NCBI GenBank assembly: GCA_937996235.1
Contig: CALKVK010000009.1
Coordinates: 62,001 to 126,000, forward strand
DNA length: 64,000 nucleotides
From: an uncultured bacterium
GTDB lineage: Bacteria; Planctomycetota; JAJSAM01; JAJVHW01
Direction of reading: 5' to 3'
The translations under genes were made by a program, and so were the position numbers. How positions within the stretch are numbered: the first letter of the stretch is position 1; each line of letters starts with the position of its first letter. The notes beneath the pieces were generated by a model. That model was not told the origin of the DNA and did not search any database. It saw nothing but the letters and a program-made list of their open reading frames with translations. Of the stretch, positions 1 through 8,979 are shown piece by piece.

Positions 1-159
1 CGCTCGTTCCGCCGCATCTCGCTCGGCCTGGTCGTCGTGCTCGCGCTGGTGTCGTGCGGCCGCGGAGTGGCCGAGCTGCGCGCGTCGACGGACGGCGGAG
101 CCGGCGCGCGGGCCGAGGTGGACGAGCGGCGCGGGATCGACTACGACGGCACGCGATGA
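1..159 (+). CDS. C-terminal part of a small lipoprotein, 5' end outside window
   Basis: The frame is open from the first base and ends at the TGA at 157-159, giving 52 visible residues. They begin with a basic stretch, then a hydrophobic run ending LALVSCG. This looks like a lipoprotein signal peptide with lipobox LVSC, so the start codon is probably only a few codons outside the window. The remaining roughly 33 residues are polar and unrecognised. Its stop overlaps the ATG of the next gene (ATGA), so the two are probably translationally coupled. The product would be a tiny membrane-anchored lipoprotein of unknown role. Because the beginning is missing, the signal peptide could instead be an internal transmembrane segment. 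Confidence 0.5.
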   Translation, partial: RSFRRISLGLVVVLALVSCGRGVAELRASTDGGAGARAEVDERRGIDYDGTR

Positions 160-1265
160 GCGACGAGCCGCTGACGTACGAGGCCGCGGGCGTGAACTAC
201 GACGTGCTCGACGCGTTCAAGCGCGCCTGCCAGAGCGGTGCCGCCGCGACCGTCGGCGCGCTCGGCGCGCACGGTCTGCGCGAGGCGCCGGGGACGCGCG
301 GCGAATCGTGCTACCTGGTCGAGGCGCCCGACGCCTACTGGGCGCACGTCGAGGAGGCCCTCGGCACCAAGATCCTCGTGGCCGACGCCGTCTACGCGGC
401 GACCGGCCGGAGCCGCTACGCGGATGTCGCGTACGACGACGTCGCGACGATCGTCAACGACCTCTGCGGCTGCGGCGCACTCCCGCTCGTCGTCGCGATG
501 TACGTCGCCGTCGGCGACGACGCGTACCTCGGCGACGCGACCCGCGCCGCCGACCTCGCGCGCGGCTTCGCCGACGCGTGTCGCGTCTCCGGTGCCGCAT
601 GGGGCGGCGGCGAGACGCAGACGCTGCGCGGGATGATCAGCCCGGGCACCGCGGTTCTCGGCGGTTCGGCCTTCGGCCGCATCGCGCCCAAGGCGGCGCG
701 CATCGCCGGCGACGTCGCCGACGGCGACGTGCTGGTGTGCCTCGCGAGCAGCGGCGTCCAGACCAACGGTCTCACGCTGTGCCGGCGCATCGCGGAGCGT
801 GTCGACGGCGGCTATGCGGCGCCGCTCGACGACGGGCGCTCCTACGGCGAGGCCCTGCTCGACCCGTCGGTCATCTACGTCCCGTTCGTCGCGGCGTGCC
901 TGCGCGAGGGGCTGCGCCTGCGCTACTGCATCCATCTCACCGGCCACGGCTGGCGCAAGCTGATGCGGCTCGACGCGCCGTTCGTCTACGACGTGACCGA
1001 ACTCCGCGCACCGCAGCCCGTGTTCCGCTTCCTCCAGCGCCACGCGCACCTCGACGACCGCGAGGCGTACGGCACCTTCAACATGGGCGTCGGCTGGGTC
1101 GCGATCGTGCGCCCGGACGATGCGCCGCGCTGCGTCGAGATCGCCCGCGGCGCCGGCTTCGATGCGTGGGTCGGCGGCACGGTCCGCGCCGACTCCGGAC
1201 GACGCGCCGTGCGGCTCGCGTCGCTCGGCATCGAGTACGACGCCGCGTCGCTGCACCTGCGCTGA
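156..1265 (+). CDS. AIR synthase-related (PurM-like) protein
   Basis: The 369-residue product resembles phosphoribosylformylglycinamidine cyclo-ligase (PurM), which closes the imidazole ring in purine synthesis. Visible family features are the N-terminal LTYEAAGVNYD, VNDL near residue 100, WGGGET near 150, SSGVQTNG near 205, HLTGHGW near 265 and GTFNMGVGW near 310. The nucleotide-binding segment that normally reads GTDGVGTK is changed to EEALGTK, and the usual HLTGGG has become HLTGHG. I chose the ATG at 156, overlapping the preceding stop, because an upstream in-frame start would add an Arg-rich stretch foreign to the family. It may be the working PurM of this organism or a paralogue with a changed substrate. 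Confidence 0.75.
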   Translation: MSDEPLTYEAAGVNYDVLDAFKRACQSGAAATVGALGAHGLREAPGTRGESCYLVEAPDAYWAHVEEALGTKILVADAVYAATGRSRYADVAYDDVATIVNDLCGCGALPLVVAMYVAVGDDAYLGDATRAADLARGFADACRVSGAAWGGGETQTLRGMISPGTAVLGGSAFGRIAPKAARIAGDVADGDVLVCLASSGVQTNGLTLCRRIAERVDGGYAAPLDDGRSYGEALLDPSVIYVPFVAACLREGLRLRYCIHLTGHGWRKLMRLDAPFVYDVTELRAPQPVFRFLQRHAHLDDREAYGTFNMGVGWVAIVRPDDAPRCVEIARGAGFDAWVGGTVRADSGRRAVRLASLGIEYDAASLHLR

Positions 1266-1285
1266 GCCCGCGCTGAACGCCGCGC

Positions 1286-1289
<4 letters not shown>
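1262..1289. terminator. short hairpin between convergent stop codons
   Basis: Arms CTGAGC (1262-1267) and GCTCAG (1284-1289) are perfectly complementary and cover the stop codons of the PurM-like gene (+) and accD (-). The stem is only 6 bp plus imperfect inner pairing, and there is no T run. It could serve as a weak two-way terminator for the convergent pair. Confidence 0.3.
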
Positions 1290-2109
<820 letters not shown>

Positions 2110-2110
<1 letters not shown>

Positions 2111-2787
2111 CAGGTGCACCCCGCCAGCGCGGACTCGGCGAGGCGCCGCAGCTCGCCGACGCGCGCCGCAGGGTCCGGCGCGCCGTAGATCGCGCTGCCC
2201 GCCACGAGGACGTTGGCGCCGGCGGCGGCGCAGGCGCCGATCGTGTCGGGCGCGATGCCGCCGTCCATCTCGATGTCGCCGGCGTAGCCGTAGCGCGTGC
2301 GCAGCGCCTCGACCTTCGCGAGCACCTCCGGGATGAAGCTCTGACCGCCGAAGCCCGGGTGGACCGACATCACGAGGACCATGTCGACGTGGTCGAGCGC
2401 GGGCTCCAGCGCCTCGACCGGGGTCTCCGGATTGAGCGAGATCCCCGGACGCACGCCGAGCGCGCGGATCGTCCGCGCCGTCTCCGCCGGGTCGTCGCTC
2501 ACCTCGACGTGGAACGTGATGCCCCACGCGCCGAGCTTCGCGAAGCGCCGGGCGTACGTGAGCGGGTCCGTCACCATCAGATGGCAGTCGAGCGGGATCT
2601 GCGCGACGCGCGCGATCGCGGCGACGACCGGCGGGCCGATCGAGAGGTTCGGGACGAAGTGGCCGTCCATCACGTCCACGTGGTGGAGGTCCGCGCCGCC
2701 GCGCTCCACCATCGCGAGTCCCGCCGCGAGGTGGGCGAAGTCGACGGAGAGCAGGCTCGGCGCGATGCGGATCGGCGGCGGCGTCAC
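2110..2787 (-). CDS. rpe: ribulose-phosphate 3-epimerase
   Basis: The 225-residue TIM-barrel enzyme interconverts D-ribulose 5-phosphate and D-xylulose 5-phosphate in the pentose phosphate or Calvin pathways. Family motifs are clear: SLLSVDFAHL near the start, DVMDGHFVPNLS with the metal-binding Asp/His, CHLMV, the phosphate-binding VHPGFGGQSF and the IEMDGGI segment. Translation is taken from the GTG whose last two bases form the stop of pgk (GTGA overlap). An earlier start would run into pgk. Its position between pgk and accD makes it part of a central-carbon operon. Confidence 0.95.
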
Positions 2788-3992
2788 GCGGCACCGCTCG
2801 CGGCGTCGAGTGCGTCCACGCCCGGCAGCGCGCGCCCCTCGAGGAACTCGAGCGACGCGCCCCCGCCCGTCGAGACGTGCGTCATGCGCTCGGCGACGCC
2901 GGCGACGGCCGCCGCCGCGGCGGTGTCGCCCCCGCCGACGACGCTCGTCGCGCCGCGCGACGTGGCATCGGCGATCGCCTGGCCGACCACGCGGGTGCCG
3001 CTGTCGAACGGCGGCATCTCGAAGACTCCCATCGGGCCGTTCCAGAGGATCGTGCGGGCCGACGCGATCTCGCGCGCGTACGCCCCGGCCGTCGCCGGAC
3101 CGATGTCCAGGCCCATCCAGCCGTCCGGAACTCCGGGCGACGAGAGCTTCGACGGCGCCCCCGGCTCGAAGCGCTCCGCGATGAGGTGGTCGGTCGGGAG
3201 CAGCAGCCGCACTCCGCGCGCCTCCGCCTCCGCCAGGATCGCGCGCGCCGTCTCCACGAGATCGGGCTCGCAGCGCGACGCGCCGATGGGGACGCCCTGC
3301 GCGGCGAGGAAGGTGTACGCCATGCCGCCGCCGACGAGCGCCACGTCCACGCGCTGCAGCAGGTTGCGCAGCACGGGGACCTTGTCCGAGACCTTCGCGC
3401 CGCCGAACACCAGCACGAACGGGCGCTGGGCGTGCTCGAGCGCGCCGCCCAGGTGCTGCAGCTCGGAGCCCATGAGCAGGCCGGCCGCGGCCGTCCCGAC
3501 GAGGCGCGGCAGCACCGAGACGGACGCATGTGCGCGGTGCGCGGCGCCGAACGCGTCGTTGACGTAGACGTCGCACAGTTCGGCGAGGCGCCGCGCGAGC
3601 GCCTCGTCGCCCTTCTCCTCGCCCGGCTCGAAGCGCAGGTTCTCGAGCAGCACGACGTCGCCCGGACGCGCCGCCGCGACGGCCGCGGTCACGGCCGGGC
3701 CGACGACCTCGCGCAGCGCGGTGACCGGGCGGCCGAGCAGCTCCGCGAGGCGCGCCGCCACGGGCGCGAGACGCATCTCCTCGACGACCTTGCCCTTCGG
3801 CCGGCCGAAGTGGCTGCCGACGATCACCGTGGCGCCGCGTTCGAGCAGGAGCCGCAGCGTCGGGAGCGAGGCGCGGATGCGCCGGTCGTCCGTGACGTGC
3901 AGGTCCGCGTCGAGCGGGACGTTCCAGTCCACGCGGAGGAACACCCTGCGGCCCCGGACGTCGAGGTCCTCGACCGACTGCTTGCCGAGCAT
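2784..3992 (-). CDS. pgk: phosphoglycerate kinase
   Basis: The 402-residue cytosolic glycolytic enzyme transfers phosphate between 1,3-bisphosphoglycerate and ADP. Signature stretches are FLRVDWNVPLD, GSHFGRPKGK, ENLRFEPGEEKGD, VNDAFGAAHRAH, GGAKVSDKVPVL, WNGPMGVFEMPPFDSGT and the ATP-binding GGGDTAAA followed by STGGGASLEFLEG. The start ATG lies 20 bp after the gap stop. The stop overlaps the rpe GTG. Length and all active-site segments are normal, and it is most likely co-transcribed with gap. Confidence 0.97.
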   Translation of the reverse strand: MLGKQSVEDLDVRGRRVFLRVDWNVPLDADLHVTDDRRIRASLPTLRLLLERGATVIVGSHFGRPKGKVVEEMRLAPVAARLAELLGRPVTALREVVGPAVTAAVAAARPGDVVLLENLRFEPGEEKGDEALARRLAELCDVYVNDAFGAAHRAHASVSVLPRLVGTAAAGLLMGSELQHLGGALEHAQRPFVLVFGGAKVSDKVPVLRNLLQRVDVALVGGGMAYTFLAAQGVPIGASRCEPDLVETARAILAEAEARGVRLLLPTDHLIAERFEPGAPSKLSSPGVPDGWMGLDIGPATAGAYAREIASARTILWNGPMGVFEMPPFDSGTRVVGQAIADATSRGATSVVGGGDTAAAAAVAGVAERMTHVSTGGGASLEFLEGRALPGVDALDAASGAA

Positions 3993-4012
3993 GGCTGTCG
4001 TGCTCCCCGGGC

Positions 4013-5020
4013 TCAGGCGTCGAGGGAGGAGGCGTGCGCCATCACGTCGACGACGCGGTTGCTGTAGCCCCACTCGTTGTCGTACCACGCGAGCGCCTTG
4101 ACCATGTTCCCGCTCGCCATCGTCGCGAGGGAGTCGAAGACGCACGAGGCGGGGTTGCCGACGATGTCGGTCGAGACCAGCGGGTCGGTGCTGTACTCGA
4201 GCACGCCGCGGAGCGCGCCCTCGGCCGCCACGCGGACGGCCTCGTTGACCTCGGCGGGGGTCACGTCGCGCGAGAGCGTGGCCGTCAGGTCGACCAGCGA
4301 GCCGTCCGGGACCGGCACGCGCACGGCGCAGCCGTCGAGCCGGCCCTTCAGCGCGGGCAGGATCTTGCCCACGGCGCGCGCCGCGCCCGTGGACGTCGGG
4401 ATCATGTTCACCGCGGCGCTGCGCGCGCGCCGCAGGTCCTTGTGCACGAGGTCGAGGATGCGCTGGTCGTTGGTGTAGGCGTGCACCGTCGTCATCAGCC
4501 CGCGCTCGATGCCGAACGCCTCGTGCAGCACCTTCGCGAGCGGCGCGAGGCAGTTCGTCGTGCAGGACGCGTTGCTGATGATGCGGTGCTCGGGGCGCAG
4601 GTCGCCGTGGTTGACGCCCATCACGACCATCGCGTCGATCTCGTCCTTCGGCGGGACGGTCAGGATCACGCGCTTCGCGCCCGCGTCGAGGTGCTTCTGC
4701 AGCGTCGCGCGGGTGGTGAAGACGCCCGTCGACTCGACGACCCACGCGACCCCCATGTCGGCCCAGCGCAGCGCCGCCGGGTCGCGCTCGGCGGTGATCG
4801 CGACCTCGCGCCCGTTCACCGCGAGGCGTCCCTCGCCCGCGACGCCGATCGAGCCACGGAACCGCCCGTGGGTCGAGTCGAAGCGCGCGAGGTGCGCGAG
4901 CGTCGCCGGATCCGAGAGGTCGTTGATCGCGACGACGTCGAAGCGCGGGTCCGCCTCGAGCACCCGGAAGACCAGGCGCCCGATGCGCCCGAAGCCGTTG
5001 ATCCCGACGCGAATGCCCAC
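4013..5020 (-). CDS. gap: glyceraldehyde-3-phosphate dehydrogenase
   Basis: The 335-residue enzyme catalyses NAD-dependent oxidative phosphorylation of glyceraldehyde 3-phosphate. The Rossmann motif INGFGRIGR is at residues 8-16. The catalytic cysteine is C153 in SNASCTTN and the activating histidine is H180 in TVHAYT. The C-terminal WYDNEWGYSNR is conserved. The GTG start is chosen because AGGAGG (5034-5029) sits 8 bp upstream, whereas a second in-frame GTG overlaps that ribosome binding site. It heads the leftward gap-pgk-rpe-accD set. The 294-bp divergent spacer to tilS holds a small palindrome (GTCCGCG/CGCGGAC, 5104-5123) in the gap leader. Confidence 0.97.
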   Translation of the reverse strand: MGIRVGINGFGRIGRLVFRVLEADPRFDVVAINDLSDPATLAHLARFDSTHGRFRGSIGVAGEGRLAVNGREVAITAERDPAALRWADMGVAWVVESTGVFTTRATLQKHLDAGAKRVILTVPPKDEIDAMVVMGVNHGDLRPEHRIISNASCTTNCLAPLAKVLHEAFGIERGLMTTVHAYTNDQRILDLVHKDLRRARSAAVNMIPTSTGAARAVGKILPALKGRLDGCAVRVPVPDGSLVDLTATLSRDVTPAEVNEAVRVAAEGALRGVLEYSTDPLVSTDIVGNPASCVFDSLATMASGNMVKALAWYDNEWGYSNRVVDVMAHASSLDA

Positions 5021-5314
5021 CGCTGCCACCTCCTGTGCGCGCCCCGAGCCGCGGGGCGTCGAGCCCTCGCCGCCGGCGTCTCCCCCACCTGGGAAGGCCG
5101 GGCGTCCGCGTCCGACCGCGGACCCGGATGGTAGCCCGGATCGGTCCCGAGCTCTCGCGATGAGTGCGGCCGGCCTCCGCGCCGTCACGAGGTGGGCCGC
5201 GGCGGAGGCTCTCCTGCCCGGCGGGGCGCCGGACGCCACCGCCTGGGTGCGCTGTGGTGCGGCGGCCGGACAGGGCTCTCGTGCCGACGCGCGCCCGCGC
5301 CGTAGCATCCCCGC

Positions 5315-6694
5315 GTGGACCTGCCGGAGCGCTTCGTCGAGCACGTCCGGGAGCGCGCCCTCCTGCCCGCCGGCGCGCGCGTCCTGGTCGCCTGCTCGGG
5401 CGGGGCGGACTCCACCGCGCTCGCGCTCCTCGTCGCCGGCGCGCGCGACGCGCTCGCCCTGGGCGACGTCGTCCTCGCCCACTTCGACCACGCCCTCAGG
5501 CCGGACTCGGCGGCCGACGCGGAGCGCGTGCGGGCGCTCGCGGCGACGCTCGGTCTCCGGTGCGTCGCGGCGCGCGCGGCGTGCCCTCCCCGCGACGGCG
5601 CCGGACCGGAGGACGCCGCGCGTCGCGCGCGCCTCGCCTTCCTCGCCCGGACGGCGGCGGAGCAGCGCGCGACACACGTCGTCACGGCCCACCACCTCGA
5701 CGACCAGGCGGAGACGCTGCTCCTGCGCATCCTGCGCGGCACCGGTCTCCGCGGGCTTGCGGGCATCCCGGAGCGGCGGCGGCTCGTCCCCGGCGTGGAG
5801 CTCGTCCGCCCGCTGCTCACCGAACGGCGCGCGGCGCTGCGCGAACTCGTCGCCGGGCGTGGCCTGACCTGGAGCGAGGACCCGACGAACCGAGCGGGCA
5901 ACGCGCGGGCGCGGCTGCGCACGCAGGCGCTCCCCGTGCTCGCCGCTGCGGCGGGCCGCGACCCCGCGCCGCTGCTCGCGCGGCTCGCCGAGAACGCCGC
6001 CGACACGCGGCGTGTGCTGGCGTCGCGCACGTCGGTCGCGCGCGCCTTCCTCCGTCGCGACGCGTCGTCCGTCGTGGCCCTTCCCGGGTTCGAGCGCCTG
6101 CCGCGCGCGCTCCTCGCCGCCGCGCTGCAGGAGGTCGTCCCCGGGCTCCGGGGGGGGCGCGAGCTGACGCGCGCCGAGACGCGCCGGCTCGCCGCGGCGC
6201 TGCTCGGCGCCGACACGACGGCGCCCGCCGGGCTGGCGGTCACGGACCGCGCGGGGCACCCTGCGGTGGTGGCAGCCGAGCCGCGCGCCGCCCGGGAGAC
6301 GCCGACCCCGGTCCCGCTGGCCGTGCCCGGCACCACGTCCCTCTGGGACGGCGCGCGCGTCTGCGTGACGCTCGCGACCGCGGGCGACGCGCTGCTGCAG
6401 CGGCTGGAGCGCGGCCGGAGGACGCTCGAGCTCGCCGACGCGGACACGGTGCGCGGCGGACTCGTCGCGCGGACGCGCCGGCCGGGGGAGCGCATGCAGG
6501 TGCTCGGCGCGAGTTCGCCCGCGCGGCTCGGTCATCTGCTCCAGCGGCGCGGCGTCGCCCGCGCGGCGCGGGACCGCGTGCCGGTCGTCTGCGACGACGA
6601 GGGGCCCGTGTGGGTCGCCGGGCTCGCGCCGGCCGAGCGGCTGCGCGTGCGGTCCGAGACGCGCCGCGTCCTCGTCCTCGAGTTCGTCGCCTGA
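5315..6694 (+). CDS. tilS: tRNA(Ile)-lysidine synthase
   Basis: The 459-residue product belongs to the PP-loop ATPases that attach lysine to C34 of the CAU-anticodon tRNA-Ile so that it reads AUA. The PP-loop SGGADST is at residues 28-34. AHFDHALRPDSAADAERV, AHHLDDQAETLLLR and LRGLAGI follow, as in TilS. The region after about residue 350, including RRPGERMQ, matches the C-terminal substrate-binding domain. The start is GTG. It stands alone between a divergent gap operon and a strong hairpin terminator. It is almost certainly essential, since few other enzymes can provide this modification. Confidence 0.93.
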   Translation: MDLPERFVEHVRERALLPAGARVLVACSGGADSTALALLVAGARDALALGDVVLAHFDHALRPDSAADAERVRALAATLGLRCVAARAACPPRDGAGPEDAARRARLAFLARTAAEQRATHVVTAHHLDDQAETLLLRILRGTGLRGLAGIPERRRLVPGVELVRPLLTERRAALRELVAGRGLTWSEDPTNRAGNARARLRTQALPVLAAAAGRDPAPLLARLAENAADTRRVLASRTSVARAFLRRDASSVVALPGFERLPRALLAAALQEVVPGLRGGRELTRAETRRLAAALLGADTTAPAGLAVTDRAGHPAVVAAEPRAARETPTPVPLAVPGTTSLWDGARVCVTLATAGDALLQRLERGRRTLELADADTVRGGLVARTRRPGERMQVLGASSPARLGHLLQRRGVARAARDRVPVVCDDEGPVWVAGLAPAERLRVRSETRRVLVLEFVA

Positions 6695-6705
6695 CGGAAT
6701 CGAGC

Positions 6706-6735
6706 GGGCCCCGCCGCACGGCTGCGGCGGGGCCC
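6706..6735. terminator. strong GC hairpin after tilS
   Basis: Perfect 12-bp arms GGGCCCCGCCGC (6706-6717) and GCGGCGGGGCCC (6724-6735) enclose a 6-base loop, 11 bp after the tilS stop. It also lies 24 bp beyond the stop of the opposing lipoprotein gene, so it can end transcripts from both sides. The T-rich tail is short (TTCGGT). Confidence 0.7.
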
Positions 6736-6758
6736 TTCGGTACTCCGTGTCCGACCGG

Positions 6759-7889
6759 CTACCAGCCGAACTCCACCGCCACACACAGCCCGCGGTCGGT
6801 CACGGCCGTGACCGTCGCGTCCTTCTGCGGCTGCGGCAGGATCGTCACGCCGGGGAAGCGGCAGCGGTGGCCGACCTCGCCCGTCGTCGCGTCGACGGAG
6901 TAGACCATGCCGCCGTCGGCGGCCACGATCACCCGGTTGCCGCGCTGCGCGAGGTAGCGCGTCGCGTGCGGCACCTTCCACTTCGGCGCGCCCGTCGCGC
7001 GGTCGAACGCGTACAGCGCTCCGGCGCGGCGGTAGAACGCCATCTCCGACGAGAACTGCGCCGGCGACTCGCCGTACTGGCCCGCGTCCGGGTACGCCTC
7101 CCAGCGCGGGTTGCCGGTGACGCGGTCGTAGCAGATCAGGCGGCCGTCCTCGGTGACGACGCCGAGGTCGTCGCCGTCGACCACGAGGTCGAAGCGGATG
7201 CCCGACTGCGCGTGCGTCGCCCACGCGACCTCGGGATCGCGCTCGCTCGCGAGGTCGGCGGGGTACGCGACCAGCGCGCCGGTCGTGGTGCCGAAGTAGA
7301 CCGTGTCGCCGGCCCCCGGTCCGCCCTTCGCCATGTTGGACACGACGTCGCCGGATGTGCGCGCGCCCCAGCCCAGGTAGCCGCTGCCGAGGCTCACGGC
7401 ATAGACGGTGCGGTTGCCGGCCGGCGTCGGGTACGTCGGGATGTACGCGGTCGAGTCGGTCGCGACGGGCGCGGCCGACGGGATCAGCTCGAGCCAGCGC
7501 GGCTGCGGCTCGGGGACGCCCGCCGAGCGCGTGAGCACGTAGAGGTAGCCCTTCGACATGCCGATCACGGCGGAGGGCGTGAAGGACGGGACGTGCGAGA
7601 AGGTGCCGGGGAGTCCGTAGAACTCCCAGCGCACGTTCAGGGTCGCGCCGTCCACGTACGTCAGGTGGCCGTGGACGTCCTCGACGAGGAAGTCGTCGCC
7701 AGCCTGGTGGATCGCGTGGACGAGGATGGACGACGTCGCACCGAGGTCGTGGACGTACGTGCGGCCTTCCACGCCGAGCGCCGCGAGCCGGTTCTTGATC
7801 CCCGTGTCGTCCGGCGCGGACGGCGCGCTCTTGCACGCCGCAGCGAGCGAGGCCAACACGAGCAACCCTGTGGCGGACGCAAGCCGCAT
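6759..7889 (-). CDS. lipoprotein with PQQ/beta-propeller-like repeats
   Basis: The 376-residue product starts with a lipoprotein signal (hydrophobic residues about 5-18, lipobox LAAAC). Repeated short strands follow with the pattern of quinoprotein-type propellers: YVHDLG, YVDGATLNVRWEFYG, LICYDRVTGNPRWEAYP, LYAFDRATGAPKWKVP and VYSVDATTGEVGHRC. Such folds serve as scaffolds, for example BamB in outer membrane assembly, or as secreted enzymes. No quinone-binding catalytic residues can be assigned here. The ATG is preceded by GGAGGAG. A promoter-like TTGACT/TACGAT pair lies about 100 bp upstream. Function is unassigned; a periplasmic or outer membrane scaffold is likeliest. Confidence 0.7.
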   Translation of the reverse strand: MRLASATGLLVLASLAAACKSAPSAPDDTGIKNRLAALGVEGRTYVHDLGATSSILVHAIHQAGDDFLVEDVHGHLTYVDGATLNVRWEFYGLPGTFSHVPSFTPSAVIGMSKGYLYVLTRSAGVPEPQPRWLELIPSAAPVATDSTAYIPTYPTPAGNRTVYAVSLGSGYLGWGARTSGDVVSNMAKGGPGAGDTVYFGTTTGALVAYPADLASERDPEVAWATHAQSGIRFDLVVDGDDLGVVTEDGRLICYDRVTGNPRWEAYPDAGQYGESPAQFSSEMAFYRRAGALYAFDRATGAPKWKVPHATRYLAQRGNRVIVAADGGMVYSVDATTGEVGHRCRFPGVTILPQPQKDATVTAVTDRGLCVAVEFGW

Positions 7890-7991
7890 TCCATCTCCTC
7901 CCTGGAGAAGCAGGTCGAGGCGCCTCGCGCCCTGCGGGGAGTGCCCCATCGAGCGACCGGCCTGCCCTTCGCGCAATGCCCTGAGCCGCGG

Positions 7992-8021
7992 ATCGTAGAG
8001 ATGGGCGCGACGGGGAGTCAA
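7992..8021 (-). promoter_or_regulatory. putative sigma-70-type promoter of the propeller lipoprotein
   Basis: Reading leftward, TTGACT (8021-8016) and TACGAT (7997-7992) are separated by 18 bp. The -10 lies about 100 bp before the lipoprotein ATG. It faces a second similar promoter for the YggS-like gene in the same spacer. No transcription start is known. Confidence 0.45.
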
Positions 8022-8091
8022 GCGGATTGTCGGCCTCTCGGAACGCGCCGAAATCCGCTGCCGCCCGGGGGTTCCGCCGCGGCGCCGAGGA

Positions 8092-8121
8092 TTGACGACG
8101 CGCCCGTCGCGGGCCTACGCT
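8092..8121 (+). promoter_or_regulatory. putative sigma-70-type promoter of the YggS-like gene
   Basis: TTGACG (8092-8097) and TACGCT (8116-8121) are 18 bp apart. The -10 ends 43 bp before the ATG. The same TACGCT hexamer recurs in two other promoter-like sites, before the 63-residue lipoprotein and before ruvB. Confidence 0.45.
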
Positions 8122-8164
8122 CGCGCTGCCCGCGGTGCGCCGCGCGGCCCCGTGGACGAGCCGC

Positions 8165-8899
8165 ATGGCAGACCCCGAACCCGCCCCGTCCCTCGCCCCC
8201 GCGGCCGCGGCCGCGCTGGCACGGAACGTCGCCGGGGTGCGCGCCAGGATCGCGTCCGCGGCGCGCCGCGCCGGTCGTGACGCCGGCGCGGTGCGGCTCG
8301 TCGCGGCCGGCAAGTACGTCGGCCCCGACGTGCTAGCCGAGCTGGCGCGGCTCGGCGTCGGCGACGTCGGGGAGAACCGCGTGGACGCCCTCCTGGCGAA
8401 GCGCGAGGTCCTCGGTCGCGCGCTGCGATGGCACATGATCGGCCACCTGCAGCGGAACAAGGTCCGCCGCGCGCTGCCGGCGATCGACCTGCTGCACTCC
8501 GGCGACGGCGCCCTGCTGCTCGGGCTGCTCGACGCCGAGGTCGCCCGCTCGGGCCGCGACGCGCTGGACGTCCTCCTGCAGGTGAACGTCGCAGGCGAGG
8601 ACTCGAAGGGCGGGTTCGCACTCGACGCCGCGGCGGACGCGTGCGCGGCGGCGCGCGCGCTGCCGCACGTGCGGCTCGCCGGTCTGATGACCATGGCGCC
8701 CGACGCCGAGGACCCGGAGGACGTGCGTCCGGTCTTCCGTGTCCTGCGGGAACTGCGCGACGATCTCGTCGCACGGGGCTACCTTGTGGGGCGCGAGCTC
8801 AGCATGGGAATGAGCGGCGACTTCGAGGTCGCCGTGGAGGAAGGCGCCACGATCGTCCGGATCGGGCGCACCCTCTACGGCGGCCTCGAGCCCGCCTAG
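8165..8899 (+). CDS. YggS-family pyridoxal phosphate homeostasis protein
   Basis: The 244-residue protein is a single-domain TIM-barrel PLP binder of the YggS/PLPBP family, which keeps free vitamin B6 aldehyde in balance and has no known catalytic reaction. The PLP lysine is probably K50 in VAAGKYV. Downstream family blocks are GENRVD, WHMIGHLQRNK, LQVNVAGEDSKGG, LAGLMTM and the phosphate-binding LSMGMSGDFEVAVEEGA. The N-terminus carries an Ala/Pro-rich extension of about 15 residues. It may be co-transcribed with the kinase gene 80 bp downstream. Confidence 0.9.
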   Translation: MADPEPAPSLAPAAAAALARNVAGVRARIASAARRAGRDAGAVRLVAAGKYVGPDVLAELARLGVGDVGENRVDALLAKREVLGRALRWHMIGHLQRNKVRRALPAIDLLHSGDGALLLGLLDAEVARSGRDALDVLLQVNVAGEDSKGGFALDAAADACAAARALPHVRLAGLMTMAPDAEDPEDVRPVFRVLRELRDDLVARGYLVGRELSMGMSGDFEVAVEEGATIVRIGRTLYGGLEPA

Positions 8900-8979
8900 G
8901 CCCGGCGGCGCGGGGACGGCACCCGTGCCCGAGTTGTGCGAGCGGCCGCCGGGACGATGAGGCACCCAGGAGCGTCGAG

